Part shown: piece after piece, positions 23,394 to 34,946 of the stretch
Layout of the letters: the number at the start of each line of letters is the position of its first letter
How positions within the stretch are numbered: the stretch's first letter is position 1
From: Channallabes apus
Lineage: Eukaryota; Chordata; Actinopteri; Siluriformes; Clariidae
Direction of reading: 5' to 3'
Assembly: GCA_030522415.1 (NCBI GenBank)
Contig: CM060107.1
Span: forward strand, 3,274,847-3,338,846
DNA: 64,000 nucleotides
Made by a program: the position numbers and the translations under genes
The notes under the pieces: model-generated
What the model was told of the DNA's origin: nothing
Databases searched by the model: none
The model's input: the letters and a program-made list of their open reading frames with translations, nothing else

Positions 23394-23835
23394 TTAGGCC
23401 TTGTTCACACGGGCGTTGGATAAACGAACGAGTTCTGAACATCCTAGACGTTTATGTTGTGTTTTGTAGTGCCGCTCGAATGACTTCTACACTGGCGTTC
23501 GTTTGTTTCTGTCTAACGCCAGCCTGCAGCCCAAATTGTAGTTTGTGTGTTTAACCTGTGGGGGGCAGTGTGTCGGGAACTGGATATGAAAGCCCTTGTC
23601 ATTTTATTTGAGGTGCCTCCTTTTAATATGGACCATTTTGCTATATTAGACATTAATCTTTTAACATAAAATTCTAATTGAATTATTATATTTTTATAAA
23701 AGCACGTCACCAAAGCCCGTGTGAACATTCTCATTAAATCCTATGTGAAAAAAACGGCGCTTCATCTGCGCTGACTGGACGCTACAAACGGCAGAAAAAC
23801 GCTCGACTTTAACGCCCGTGTGAAGAAGGCCTTAA
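23394..23835. mobile_element. MITE with GGCCTT...CACACGGGCGTT inverted repeats
   Basis: The left end TTAGGCCTTGTTCACACGGG at 23394 pairs with the complement TTAAGGCCTTCTTCACACGG at 23835-23816, and the next bases GCGTT also match. The inner arms (AACGAACG and complement-like CGCTCG) pair only weakly. About 440 bases, no transposase. TTA(A) at both ends suggests a TTAA target. Confidence 0.7.
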
Positions 23836-24960
23836 GCTGCTTTTACATGATCAATAGTTGTTTTGTAATTGTTTTGTTTAGCTTTGTGTGATTTCCATTA
23901 CAGCTTTATTAAAAAGGAAATAAATGCAGAGAGTTTGCCGAATTCCACCATGCCAATAAACACATTTTTGCCTCTAGTTAGCTTCACGCTAGGTTAATGC
24001 TTGTGATGTTTTTCTGTCCAGGATTTGAGGCAAGATTTGGCTTTATTGTAGTGTATTGTATGACTGACAGTAAATGTTTTCATTGTTTTGTCACTATGCA
24101 ATGTGCACTCTGGAGCAATATCTGTCCGGTAACCTTACAGCCTATAGATTGTAAACATATTGAATTAAATTAAGACATTTCCAGGGAGCACCAGTATGTG
24201 GATTCTCATTTTGCCAGTTGTACTGTAACTGAAGTGGTTCACTGCTGCGCCTTTCTGTCAATGACACTCATGTCCCCTAGGTGGCAGTATTGCATTGTTG
24301 TGCTGTGTTACTGGTACTATCTTGGCCTGGCTAATGTTGTTGCATGTGGTTGGTGCTTTACAAGCCAAAAATCTATAGTGTCAGAATGCTGAAGTGAAAA
24401 GAATTATCCACATATTTCGAGCAGTTTTATGTATATTGTAATGGTTTTGAACAGTGGTGCATAAAAACTACCGGCTAAAACTAGCAACACTGGCTCTTTT
24501 AATATGCAGTGAGCTTTTAAAGTATTTTAAATAAGTTCGCTTTTTCTGCTACTGTATATCTTCAGTTAAGGAAGTTCCATTAAACAGTTCCTGTTCCCTT
24601 CTAGAGAAAACTCAATTGAAATTTAAATTCCCTTCAGTAATATAAGGGGGCATTTGGTGTATGTATTTGCAGTTCAGTGTGATTTTGGGGAGGCATTTAA
24701 AGAAGTTCCATTGGTATTGTAGTCTGTGAATATAAACTGAATAAAATACAGTAAATAAATTCAAATGTAAAAATTTTTTTCTTAGAGTGTTATGCTAATT
24801 TGCAGTATTTGCATTTGATAAACGTGTAAATCTGCACCTCAGTTGGAGCACATGGAGCACCTTAGTATGAGACTAAGATCCATTTCCTAAGCATCTCAGA
24901 AACATTTACAGCAAATAATACAAGCTATTGCATGAATTCCTGGATGCACAAATGTATTTT
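23836..24960. other. Unassigned sequence
   Basis: No exon or repeat family recognised on either strand. Confidence 0.45.
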
Positions 24961-24963
24961 ACA

Positions 24964-25046
<83 letters not shown>

Positions 25047-25053
25047 TTTTTTT
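24964..25053. repeat. TA dinucleotide array plus T-run
   Basis: Pure TA units at about 24964-25029 followed by about 25 T. Read the other way it is an A-run followed by TA repeats, perhaps an old poly(A) tail. Confidence 0.9.
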
Positions 25054-25490
25054 TATATCCTGGAATAATTTCATTGAATGATTTAAATATAATTTATATC
25101 AGGTGTGTCCAAAATCAAACTGATTAGCTTGATGTGTCCGTCTAACTTTGATACACTACAATTCACCAACAATCAGAGCATGCTCATAAAAGATTATGAG
25201 ATTATGTGCACACAATATATAGAATGCAATCAAAAAATGTATGAGGATGATTCAATCCTTATTAAAAATAAACTATTGGCACAAATAGGACACCAAAATT
25301 AGCTAGTATTGAGCGCTCAGTTGCTCCAGGCAGAGTGACGTACACTCCTGATACAGGCAAAGAACAGACTGATGTGAACCAGTATTCACACTGATTTTGT
25401 ACACATCTGACATACTGTAAACATTTGTACAGATTGTATATAACAATTATTAATTTATTCTGTGTTGTGCATGACTGTACTCCTGGGGTC
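25054..25490. other. Unassigned sequence
   Basis: Contains a 122-codon minus-strand frame (25630-25262) that crosses the edge of the neighbouring inverted-repeat element and shows no domain. I do not support it as a gene. Confidence 0.4.
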
Positions 25491-25494
25491 CATT

Positions 25495-26115
25495 CTTCGT
25501 ACGTTGCTTGACACATTCGAGATGAGATCATCGTGCTAATTACGCTCCGGCTAAGTTGGTTCTTTGAGCCACACCTGTTGTTGATGATTAGTATAGCTGG
25601 ATTGAGTTGATACGCATCGACAGTATGCACTGATCACAAGCCCTTTGATTGGTTGACGAAATGGCAAAAGACCAGAGCAAGAGCTTTTATTAGAGGGTTA
25701 TGGAGAATTTCAAACTTTGCATTAAAATGCCACCCTGCCATGGATTGCCCTCCCAACATAATCGCTATCAAATATTATATTAGAACAAATTCATAGGTTA
25801 ATGTTTTACAAATTACATGAGACAATAAAATAAAATGAGCAATATGAAAATATGTCAGGCACATCACCCTCTCTCTATATACCGTGTCAGTCGTGATCTT
25901 TAACCAATCAGATGTGATGTCGCCATTTCCACCAATCATAACCCGCCAGGAGCGCAGCCTAAATCCTGTTTACATAAAATAAAGCTGCTTCCGAGGAGGT
26001 TTAAGCTTACGAACCTGTTTCTATGACAACAACTGCGAGACAGTCCAAGATCAGGACAAATCCACAACAATCAAATCCAGCTAACCGAGTTAGCGACGTA
26101 CGAAGAACGGAGCCC
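25495..26115. mobile_element. Non-autonomous DNA transposon with terminal inverted repeats
   Basis: The left end GGGGTCCATTCTTCGTACGT near 25495 pairs with GGGCTCCGTTCTTCGTACGT on the minus strand from about 26115. Inner blocks also correspond (GGCTAAGTTGG and GCTAACTCGGTTAGC; GCTGGATT on both sides). About 620 bases with no transposase frame. The style resembles PIF/Harbinger-derived MITEs, but the superfamily is a guess. Confidence 0.55.
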
Positions 26116-26461
26116 TGTTTCAATCTAACTACAGTACATTGCTTTTGCAGACAAAAACAGCAGCAGCAATGTTTAGTTTTTGACAAGGTTGAACAGGAAA
26201 AAGTGCACTGGAAGGAAGCAGGATGATTGCCAATTTGTGACACTTCATGATGCATTTAAACATAATCACTTTTATTTCAAATACAGGACTTCCATTTGGA
26301 ACCCTATCTTGGTCTAAGAATGGTGAGAATTACACCACCCAGGGTCTTTTACCACCCAGGACAACAGAAAAAGTATATTCTCCAAGAAAGAAATTAACCC
26401 AATGTGGTTACTAATGATTTGAGAGGGACGTGACTTCTCCATATACTCACTCGATGTACAC

Positions 26462-26522
26462 TGACCCGAGGTAGGAATCAAACAAGACGACGGTGCTAAC
26501 CACTACCGTCATGCCGCCCATC
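26462..26522 (-). mobile_element. DANA-like SINE head fragment
   Basis: On the minus strand GGGCGGCATGACGGTAGTGG followed by TTAGCACCGTCGTC and TTGATTCCTACCTC corresponds to the head of the DANA/Mermaid group with mutated boxes. The body is absent. Confidence 0.55.
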
Positions 26523-27238
26523 ACAAAACACTAGAAATTTATTAAACACACTAAAATGCATCTTGTCAACAGCTTACCAATTAAATACAGAGTCAGAGAA
26601 CAACCTCGATGATAAATACAACTTTAATAGCAGGAATAAATCACACTTTATTCATAATAAGTGAATAAAGCTCCTTAAAACATGATATACAGTAGTCCCA
26701 CAACAAGGAAAGAAAGACAAAAGAACATTCCCTGTTGGTTAAGCTTGACCATCATAGGCCACTGGGTATTTACACATGGACAAAGCATGCATGTATAAAC
26801 CTGTAAACAAGTTACAACCTTATTAATATAATAGCATCAAGTGCAAAATAATATTAAATATCAAATACTCAATTACAAATATTTCACAATCACAAATAAA
26901 TCAATAAAACAATAGTTGTAAAACAGTAAGTAAATTTGTGGCTCTAAAAACAGTCAGCATGTGATAGCAAAATATACAGTAATAGAAAAATAAAAGAAAT
27001 ATATGAATCAAGTATCTGAAATAATTATTGTGCTTGTGCACCACCTAAGTAAAGTTGTAACATTCCAGCAAACTTTGTACTTGCAGCACTCACCACGTCA
27101 CACACATCCTGAAAGTAAGCGGAAGAGAATAAAAGCCAATAAAGGGATTTACTGCCCACAGAACCTAATGCATCTAAGGAGACATGCTGCATGGGCACAT
27201 TATAAAGTGAGAGTATAGCGAGGTAAGTACTTTACAGT
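26523..27238. other. Unassigned AT-rich sequence
   Basis: Nothing recognisable on either strand. Confidence 0.45.
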
Positions 27239-27606
27239 TATATTCATTCATTCATTCATTCATTTTCTATACCGCTTAATCCTGTGTTCAGGGTCGCGGG
27301 GGACCTGGAGCCTATCCCAGGAGACTTCGGGCACTAGGCGGGGTACACCCTGGACAGGGTGCCAATCCATCGCAGGGCACACACACATACACACACTCAC
27401 ACACCCAATCACACACTACGGGCAATTTAGGAACGCCAATTAGCCTAACCTGCATATCTTTGGACTGTGGGAGGAAACCGGAGTACCCGGAGGAAACCCA
27501 CCAAGCACGGGGAGAACATGCAAACTCCATGCACACAGAGACGGGAATTGAACCCAGACCCTGGAGGTGCAAGGCGACAGTGCTAACCACTACACCACCG
27601 CGCCGA
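27239..27606 (-). mobile_element. DANA/Mermaid-type SINE, near full length
   Basis: Same family as 6121-6485, with the head GGCGCGGTGGTGTAGTGGTT on the minus strand, box B GGGTTCAATTCCC, and an ATTC tail at 27241-27262. It retains an internal GTGTGTG stretch. It is better preserved than the copy at 6.1 kb. Confidence 0.85.
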
Positions 27607-28930
27607 CCTGTACAGTTATAGTATAGCCAATTATGCCACCTTGTGAATTACACTCAAGGAAATCAACTGACCCTATAGTAATTCATATAACCAAAGTACC
27701 CAGGTTGTAATGCTCAAATTAAACAATATTTGGTATATTGGATGTATGAAATGTCCACTGGTATATTTGACGTGTGCACATGTGGGGGTGCGGGGGAAAT
27801 GAGTTGGCCTCACCGGTTACAGAGATTCAGTCCAGGAGCATGATGATTGAGAACTGGCTTTTTCCCTTGGATTCCACTTGCAATTTAGAGTTTAATGACC
27901 CAACACACCACATAAAAGGCAATTAAATAGAAAGGGATAATTTACAGCGGCTCTCTCAGTAATCAGCTTAAGCAATGCCTTTATAAATTAAGCCCGTTTT
28001 TTTTTTAACAAAAATAAATAAATAAAATGCAGTGCAATAGGTTCAAGCATAAACGTAGTTGCAGCTACAAGTATACGCTATATTAAGCACAATATTAGCA
28101 ACATACTAAAATGCACACAGACTATCCTCAGAGCTGGAGCTTACCAGTGGAGGACCAGACTACGAGTCACACCAATGACACATGAACCATACCCACACAC
28201 AATTCACTGTAAAAAAACCAGCAATAAAGGGCAACCAGCACTCACACAAAGAAATGGAAACCACCACCAAGGAGGCCACCCTACTGCACCACCACTTTTA
28301 ACTCACAGCTTCTGCAAGAAAAAAAAAAACTAACAATAATTTGCAACACATGTCCACATGGAAGAAGAGAGACAGAAAGAGGGAGGAAACAGCAACGCTT
28401 ATAATTTACTCAAAAAGTCTTCTTTTGGATAGGGATGAGAAGAAAATGCAATCAAAGCAGCCATATGGCAATAATAATGTTGTTCAAAAGTGAAACCAAA
28501 AGTCAGAGTAGAATCTACAAACAATACATAGCCTTTAAGCATGAAAAGGGTCCAGACAAAGTCCAGAAGGAACTTACAAAACAATTTAAGTGAGTAACAT
28601 TTCCCATGAGCATAGAAATGAGAGTGCAAGGAGCATTCATACTCAAAGTGAAAGCAGAAAGTTAGATATACAGTAGAGCAAAAAGGGGTGTGCACTCTAC
28701 ATGAAAAGGAATCAGTAAGTAAGGCTTTTCCCCTACCTTTTCCCCCCTCATGCCAGTTGATTGACTAGTGTCTGGAATTATGTCCCAGGCACTTAAGATA
28801 ACAGGAAGTACTCAAAATGAGGGTATGGCAGCACGTATAAAAAACAAAGAGCAAACACTTTTAAATAAGAAACTCTTTACCCATCTAACAAAGATGATAA
28901 AAATGAGTAGGCACCAGCTCAGTAGTGGGG
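27607..28930. other. Unassigned sequence
   Basis: No exon, tRNA or transposon recognised. The 98-codon minus-strand frame at 28399-28695 has hydrophobic stretches but no supporting splice context or domain. Confidence 0.4.
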
Positions 28931-28954
28931 TGCAACTGACTCTATACATAAAGT

Positions 28955-29055
28955 ACCTTAACCCTCAACTGCTCAGATGTATAATGAGATAAAAATGTAT
29001 GTCGCTCTGGATAAGAGCGTCTGCCAAAATGCCTAAATGTAAATGTAAATGTACC
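28955..29055 (+). mobile_element. 3' part of a tRNA-derived SINE
   Basis: CTTAACCCTCAACTGCTCAG, GTCGCTCTGGATAAGAGCGT and CCTAAATGTAAATGTAAATG match the body and tail of the SINE at 8193-8392. The promoter half is missing. Confidence 0.75.
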
Positions 29056-29479
29056 TGGGTCAAAGAAGAGACCAACATGGAAGAAGACTTGGATGTTTGG
29101 TCATTTGCTTGACTTTCTTATTCACACCTTACCACAAACATAGTGACCACTAGTGGTGGCCGGTCAATAAGAAGGCGTAGGAGGAACAGCCCTCACCATT
29201 CAGGTAGGTGATTGAATTTGTACAAGACCTTCAAAATAATATCAGAAAACTTATTTCTATTGTAAAATATCATCTGTGGGAGGAGCAGGAAAAAGAAGTG
29301 TGTCTACAACTGACCTAGGGATGATCACGTTCTGCTGCTCTTCTTCAGTGCTACAGTATGTGCAAGTTCCTAGTCCATTAGGTCATTGAATTACTGTCTG
29401 CAACAGCCCGTTAAGCGCGAAAGCAGGGTTATATCATATCAATTTATTAAAATGGTGGATTGAACATATTCTATGATTA
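29056..29479. other. Unassigned sequence 5' of a gypsy pol relic
   Basis: No recognised motif. Parts may belong to the retroelement, but I cannot show it. Confidence 0.4.
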
Positions 29480-30525
29480 TCAGCTCTTGCCTCTCTGTCC
29501 AGTACAGAACAAAACCGCAACCTGGTTCTTTGGAGAGAGAATTTAGTTTCCCACATGGAACCACGAACCAGGAGCTGAGTAAGCTGGTGGACCAATTTTC
29601 CACTGACCCGGGGCACCTTGTGTACCACACCATTCAGACAGATGGGTCGATCAGGTTTTTTAACAACTTCCGGCATCTTAATGCTATTTCCACCTTTGGT
29701 GCTTACCTCCTTTCTTGTGCAGATGATCTTGTGGACCATTTGGGAAAGGCCTGGTTTATCTTCACCCTCAACCTGACCAAGGGCTACTGGCAGGTGGCCG
29801 TTATGCCAGAGTTCAAATTTATGATGGCCTTTTTGATCAATCACTGCCACTAGCAGTACTGGGTCCTTCCAGTTGGGCAACATGGGCGTCCCAGCTATAT
29901 TTTAGCACCTCATAGACATTGACCTGAAGTCCAATTGCTCCTACACCGCTACACACCTTGGTGATGTTGTCATTCATTCATTCATGTAGCTAGGAGGATC
30001 ATCTAGAGTCTGCGACTGGGTGAGCTGAGGAAAGGGGGTCTTACAGCCAACCCCCGGAAGTGCGACTTGTGGCTGAGCGAGGCACGGTTACGTACCTGGA
30101 TCCCAGATTGGACACAGCACGCTAAAGTCACAAGAACAGATCCGACCTCCTGAGAAAAGGACTTCTGGAGAAGGTCTGCTGGACAGCTCAAGAGTAGCAG
30201 GCGTTCTACACCTTAAAGGCCAATCTTACTGTTCTCCTGTCCTCCAGAACCTAGAGTTCAACTTCCCCTTCATCGTTCAGACCGATGCATCAGACACAGA
30301 CTCAGGGCTGTCCTTTCAGGAGTTTGTGGGCAAAGAACATCCAGTCCTGCATGTGAGTATAAAGCTTACACCAGCGGAAAAAAAATCTTTGCCACGATCG
30401 AACGGGAGGCTCTTGCCATTAAGTGGTCTCTGCTACCTTGAAGGGTGGCACTTTACATTGGTTACGGCTCATGCTTCTCCACAGTGGTTGGCAAGAGATA
30501 AGCACTAGACTTAAGTGCTGCCGAG
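29480..30525 (+). pseudogene. Ty3/gypsy pol pseudogene (reverse transcriptase and RNase H)
   Basis: The frame at 29473-29853 contains TDGSIRFFNNFRHLNAIS and then FTLNLTKGYWQVAV, the fingers and palm motifs of Ty3/gypsy reverse transcriptase. After a stop the active-site region reads THLGDVVIHS near 29955-29985, where the YxDD motif has become HLGD, so a catalytic aspartate is lost. TANPRKCDLWLSEARLRTW near 30045-30100 is the next RT motif, and FATIEREALAIKW near 30387-30425 is from RNase H. Multiple stops and shifts interrupt it. The minus-strand frame of 149 codons at 29434-29883 is antisense to the RT and not a gene. Confidence 0.85.
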
Positions 30526-30785
30526 TCCTGTTTGCCTAGGAGAAACCCGCTAGATATCTGCTCACTATCCGCATATACTGTGTATGTATAATTTATATAT
30601 TATAGAAGGAGAAGGAGTCGAATCCGTTTCTCATCTCTACTGATGAGATATAAATAAAAATATCTTTATATAAAAAAGAACAAAATTATTATGAAATGAA
30701 ATAGAAAATCACAGCATCATTGTTTAAAATAGTTGATTTATATAAAAATAAAGCAGTTAAAAATAGAAAATATTATACATAAAAT
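30526..30785. other. Unassigned AT-rich sequence
   Basis: Nothing recognised. Confidence 0.4.
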
Positions 30786-30966
30786 ACATTTAGGCATTTG
30801 GCAGACGCTCTTATCCAGAGCGACTTACATTCTTATCTCTGAGCAGTTGAGGGTTAAGGGCCTTGCTCAAGGGCCCAACAGTGGCAACTTGGTGGTTGTG
30901 GGATTTGAACCTGGGATCTTCCGAACTGTAGTCCAATGCCTTAACCACTGAGCTACCCCTGGCCCA
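30786..30966 (-). mobile_element. tRNA-derived SINE, complete
   Basis: Minus-strand order: GGGCCAGGGGTAGCTCAGTG (box A), CCCAGGTTCAAATCCC (box B), GCCACTGTTGGGCCCTTGAG, GTCGCTCTGGATAAGAGCGT and GCCAAATGCCTAAATGTA. Same family as 8193-8392. Confidence 0.85.
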
Positions 30967-31609
30967 AAATACAATGCCGCCGGACGTAGCACAGTGCTCA
31001 TTCAATAAATGCACAGCTAAACAAATAAGTTTTGAGTCTAGATATAAATGATTTAGCACATCTGATCTCTTCTGGAAGCTAGTTCCAATTGCGGGCAGCA
31101 TAATAGCTAAAAGCGCGGACTCCCTTTGTTCCGTGTGACCCCTTGGTATTTCTTACTGACTCAAAACTCAGTGACTGTGTGTTCACTGAGGTTATATTCA
31201 GTGATCATATCTACTCACACACAGGAGAGATGCTTTGCTCTTCTGGGGCATATTCAAATGAACAGGAAAAAAACATACTCCTACACAAGAAATAACATAC
31301 ATTCACACAGGAAAAAACACACACACCACATATATAAATAATTATGAGGTAACCTACATTGGGCATATGTAGGTGAGCACTGGGTGGGGACAAGGCTGAT
31401 CATACTGCACACATTTTTGGTTCATTTCTCAGATCAGAGCTGATGTTCTCCAAACAATCTTACATCATCTAGTCATTTGTGTGCATCTTAAAAGCAATTT
31501 CTCATTCTTTGGAACAAATTATGAATGCTTTAGTACTTTTCTGCTTGATAATGTACTTGCTAATTGTCTTCTACATTATCACTCATATCATGCTTATATC
31601 ATGTCGGTC
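30967..31609. other. Unassigned sequence before the tandem duplication
   Basis: No exon or repeat family recognised. CACACA-rich stretches occur near 31311-31330. Confidence 0.4.
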
Positions 31610-31663
31610 AAAATGTACTAGACTACTTCTCTGTTTATTTACTCTCACTGTATATGTCAGTAC
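31610..31663 (+). repeat. 54-bp seed segment repeated inside each tandem unit
   Basis: This segment, starting AAAATGTACTAGACTACTTC and ending CAGTAC, recurs at 32802-32855 and again one unit later (about 36090). It lies directly before the first tandem unit and marks a breakpoint. Confidence 0.85.
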
Positions 31664-34600
31664 TTCCAGGTACTTTTAAATAGATTAAATATAAACTTAC
31701 CAAATTTTTAAAACAACTTGTAAAACCTCTCGTCATTTAGTCACTCGTGTTCATCATAAAAGCAATTTCTCATTTTTCAAAACTAATTGTGAACATTTCC
31801 GTAAAAATTCATGAGATGACTAATTTTCTGCTGTTTTACATTTCTACTATAACTCGCTTAGGGCATGTTTAAAAAAAAAAAAAAAAAAAAAAAGACCTCG
31901 CGGTTGATTTAGTCTCACAAAACATCAAAGCATTCATAGAAGTTTATTGTAAACATTATATACAGAATGGTCGAACCAGTCGTGGGAAATATTTTAGACA
32001 TTTCTAGCGGTAGTTTTTGTTCTGTAATAAATATGCTGCTCTCAGGTGAATCATAACTTAATCACTGGAGAGGAATGTTTAAATGTTGATTTGAATTAAT
32101 CAGGAACCAGTTTGCTTAAAAACCTCTTTTAAATAGATTTCCATCTCTTATGGATGCACATGAGATTCACAGCAACACCTGCAGAAAATGATGAAACAGT
32201 CGAGACGATACTTTCAGTTCTGTTTTTATTATAAGTATGTGAACCTGTGAAGTCAGAAGTCAGTGTATGTAAAATAACACCTCTGTAATTCCGCATACCA
32301 CACTACAGATAAAGCTCTGACTGGATGGAACCCTTCTCATGTTTACATTTCTCTAATTTTTCTCTCTACAGTGGTGTAAAGCAACCCCTTGCCGACTTTT
32401 CTGTATCACAGTAATGTGGTCTGTCAAAGAGTTACAGCACAATTGCAAAGTGAATCCTGTCTCTTGCAATCGATCTTTCACATACAGTAATGTATAACTT
32501 TGTACTGATGAACCTGATAAACGCAGTATAGACAAAGGACAGGTTTGTGCATTAGTAGACATTGACATTAAATCTTAGCAGAAGTTTTAATCAGGTCATT
32601 GTTATATTAGCAAGATGACTATGCATTACTTTTGTTCATAAACTGTGACACAACTGATGTTCACCGATATAATGTACTTTGTCAGGAATGGGTGGTAATG
32701 GCTGTTATTGCCGTGGGCAGAAAAGGGCAGGCATAGGCGCAGAGGGCTGGTTTTAAACAAAAGAGTCTTTAACATAAGACAGGAATCACAAAGAAACAAA
32801 GAAAATGTACTAGACTACTTCTCTGTTTATTTACTCTCACTGTATATGTCAGTACATGCAGAATGGTGGAACCAGCTGTTATAATTTGTTGAGCATATTT
32901 CTATTAGTATTTGTTGTTCAGTAAATGTGTTATAAATAAATAAGCTGCTCTCATGAATCTTATGGAAGCAAATTAGCATCATAATTATTTGAATATCAGC
33001 CTCTTAAAAACACACTTGTGTTGTAAATACTACAGAATTTATTAAACTGAAACATTTGACAATAAAAAGTAATATCTTTGAATTTAAGTGCTCTGAATGT
33101 CACATGAAATTCTCATTAGACCATTTCAAGCTTGGAAGTCTTGATTTCAATCTAAATTTAATGTAATATTGTAAAATTCAGATAAAAAAATTCAAGCTTG
33201 GAAATTGAAGGACTAAAATTCAATACAAGAAAAGCAATCGAGCCAGAACTTAATTCATTGGTCAGAAAGTTGAGTCTTCGATACTGCCTAGTGATGGGAA
33301 ATTTGAATCATTTTAGTGACTCGGTTCTTTGAATCAAAATTTATTTCTTTTTTTTGTAATCATTTCGCTCTTTTGTTCAAAAATTAATTAAAATGTTACA
33401 TTTTCAATAAACAAACCCCCAACACATCTACATACACAAATGGTGGCTATAGCTCCATAATGAAAATATGCAGCTAAGGACATATAATGATAAAGAGAAT
33501 GAGTAGTTCACCTCTCACATCTTCTGGTCCAAGTCATTCATCCTTTTGAATCTATTGCACTGCATAACATCTGTGGGAGTCACATGACAAAAGAACGAAT
33601 GATTTGAACCAAAGACTCAAAGGTAACTAGGCATTTCTGTTTCCTGTACATAACCTAGGTTATGCCAGTAGAAAATGAACAAATCATTCTGAGACTAGTC
33701 GTTCATAAATGATTCATTCTTTTGGAATGAGTCTTTAACGTGACTCAGATGAACGACTAATCATTAATACCGGCTCCAAATGAGTTTAGCTAGAAGACAG
33801 CACAGACCTGCAGGACAAAGTGCTTCGCCGTGATGGCGGAGGGCAGCAGCCCAGTCAGTGCACCTGCAGTGTGTTACACTAATTACATACTGTCAGATAT
33901 TCTAGTCATTTTGTAATAAAATTATTTAGTCAAAGTTTAGTTAAAGTTGAGCTAGCTAGAATCGGATATTTGTTACACACACACAAGAGAGAGAGAGAGA
34001 GAGAGAGAGGGGTGGCCAAAAGTATTAGGACAGCATATGCCATGTATTAGTTCTCTTTGTGCACAAAAAAGGTGACATCACCAATTAGTTCGGGTCTCGG
34101 TGAAGAGTTGTTAATTATAATCAGCTGCTTTAGTTAATTGATGGAAAACAAAATGACAGGACTTTTACTTTTTGATGCTGTGGTGTCCACAAAATGCTTA
34201 AAACTCAGGAATTCTGAAGTGATCTTCATGTACTGTACCTACACATCCACAAATCCTCCCGACCATTTAATTCCTGGTAAAGTAATGGAAACAGCAGATG
34301 AGAAAGGTCATAAGTGTAGTCTGGCAGAAATGGAGAATCTGCTACTAAAGTGCGTAATTCCCTTTGTGTTTTAAAAGGAACTTTAGCTTTAAGGAAGTGA
34401 TTTGTCTAGGGTATGACGTACCAGCTTTATTTTACTCAAAATGTCCAGGATAATTTATTAAAGTGATGAACCTGAAATTTGTCACCTTCCAATATAAAAT
34501 CACTGGAGAGAAATGTTTAGGGAATTTGATGATTAACTATTAAGGAAACGGTTTCCTTAAACACCCACTCTGATTCCAGCAGAAGATAAGACATCCCATA

Positions 34601-34946
34601 CTTTCAGTTCTGTATTGACTATAAGGGTTTCTGTTCAGGGAGATGCTTCTAGTAAAGGAAGTACTTAGAACTGTGGGCATTTCCCAAGCACTCTTAAAAT
34701 TACAGAGTAAAAATTAAAGTTCTTTGTAAAACATCTTAATGCTTAAAATAGCTTGTAAAGAAAGAGTTACGAGTAGGAAGCAGGATGTTGTTAAAAAATA
34801 AAAATGTTTAAGAGCTTTAGGAGTTTCGTAAGCAAAGGAGAAAATGGCAGAAAGATCAAGTTCTCGCACCCCTGTTTTCTGTACAAACCCACCATGGCAC
34901 TTACATGGATACGCCAGCAATCATAGTAACGAGCCTTAATGTTTAT
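31664..34946. repeat. Tandem duplication, unit 1 (about 3.28 kb)
   Basis: Starts at TTCCAGGTACTTTTAAATAG and ends before the same words at 34947. It includes a 22-base A-run, the first about 120 bases of a solo LTR (from 32684), the 54-bp seed, a hAT-like stretch, a GA repeat near 33982-34008, and GGTGGCCAAAAGTATTAGGA, which resembles a Tc1 terminal repeat. Short frames at 32353-32568 (minus) and 34138-34374 (plus) have no recognised domain; their reappearance in unit 2 only reflects the duplication. Confidence 0.9.
33286..33775. mobile_element. hAT-like MITE candidate in unit 1
   Basis: CTAGTGATGGGAAATTTGAA followed by GTGACTCGGTTC, then GAATGATTTGAACC and TTCTTTTGGAATGAGTC near the far end, resembles the ends of fish hAT-derived MITEs, which begin (C)AGTGATGGG. 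The far end and target duplication are unclear. The copy in unit 2 lies about 3,289 bases further right. Confidence 0.35.

Noticed and set aside
25262..25630. Minus-strand frame of 122 codons
   Set aside because: Crosses the boundary of an inverted-repeat element and shows no domain, signal peptide or splice context.
29434..29883. Minus-strand frame of 149 codons
   Set aside because: Exactly antisense to the gypsy reverse transcriptase remnant, whose plus-strand motifs are clear.
34138..34374. 78-codon frame conserved at 37428-37664
   Set aside because: Conservation only reflects the recent tandem duplication; one flank resembles a Tc1 terminal repeat and no family was recognised.
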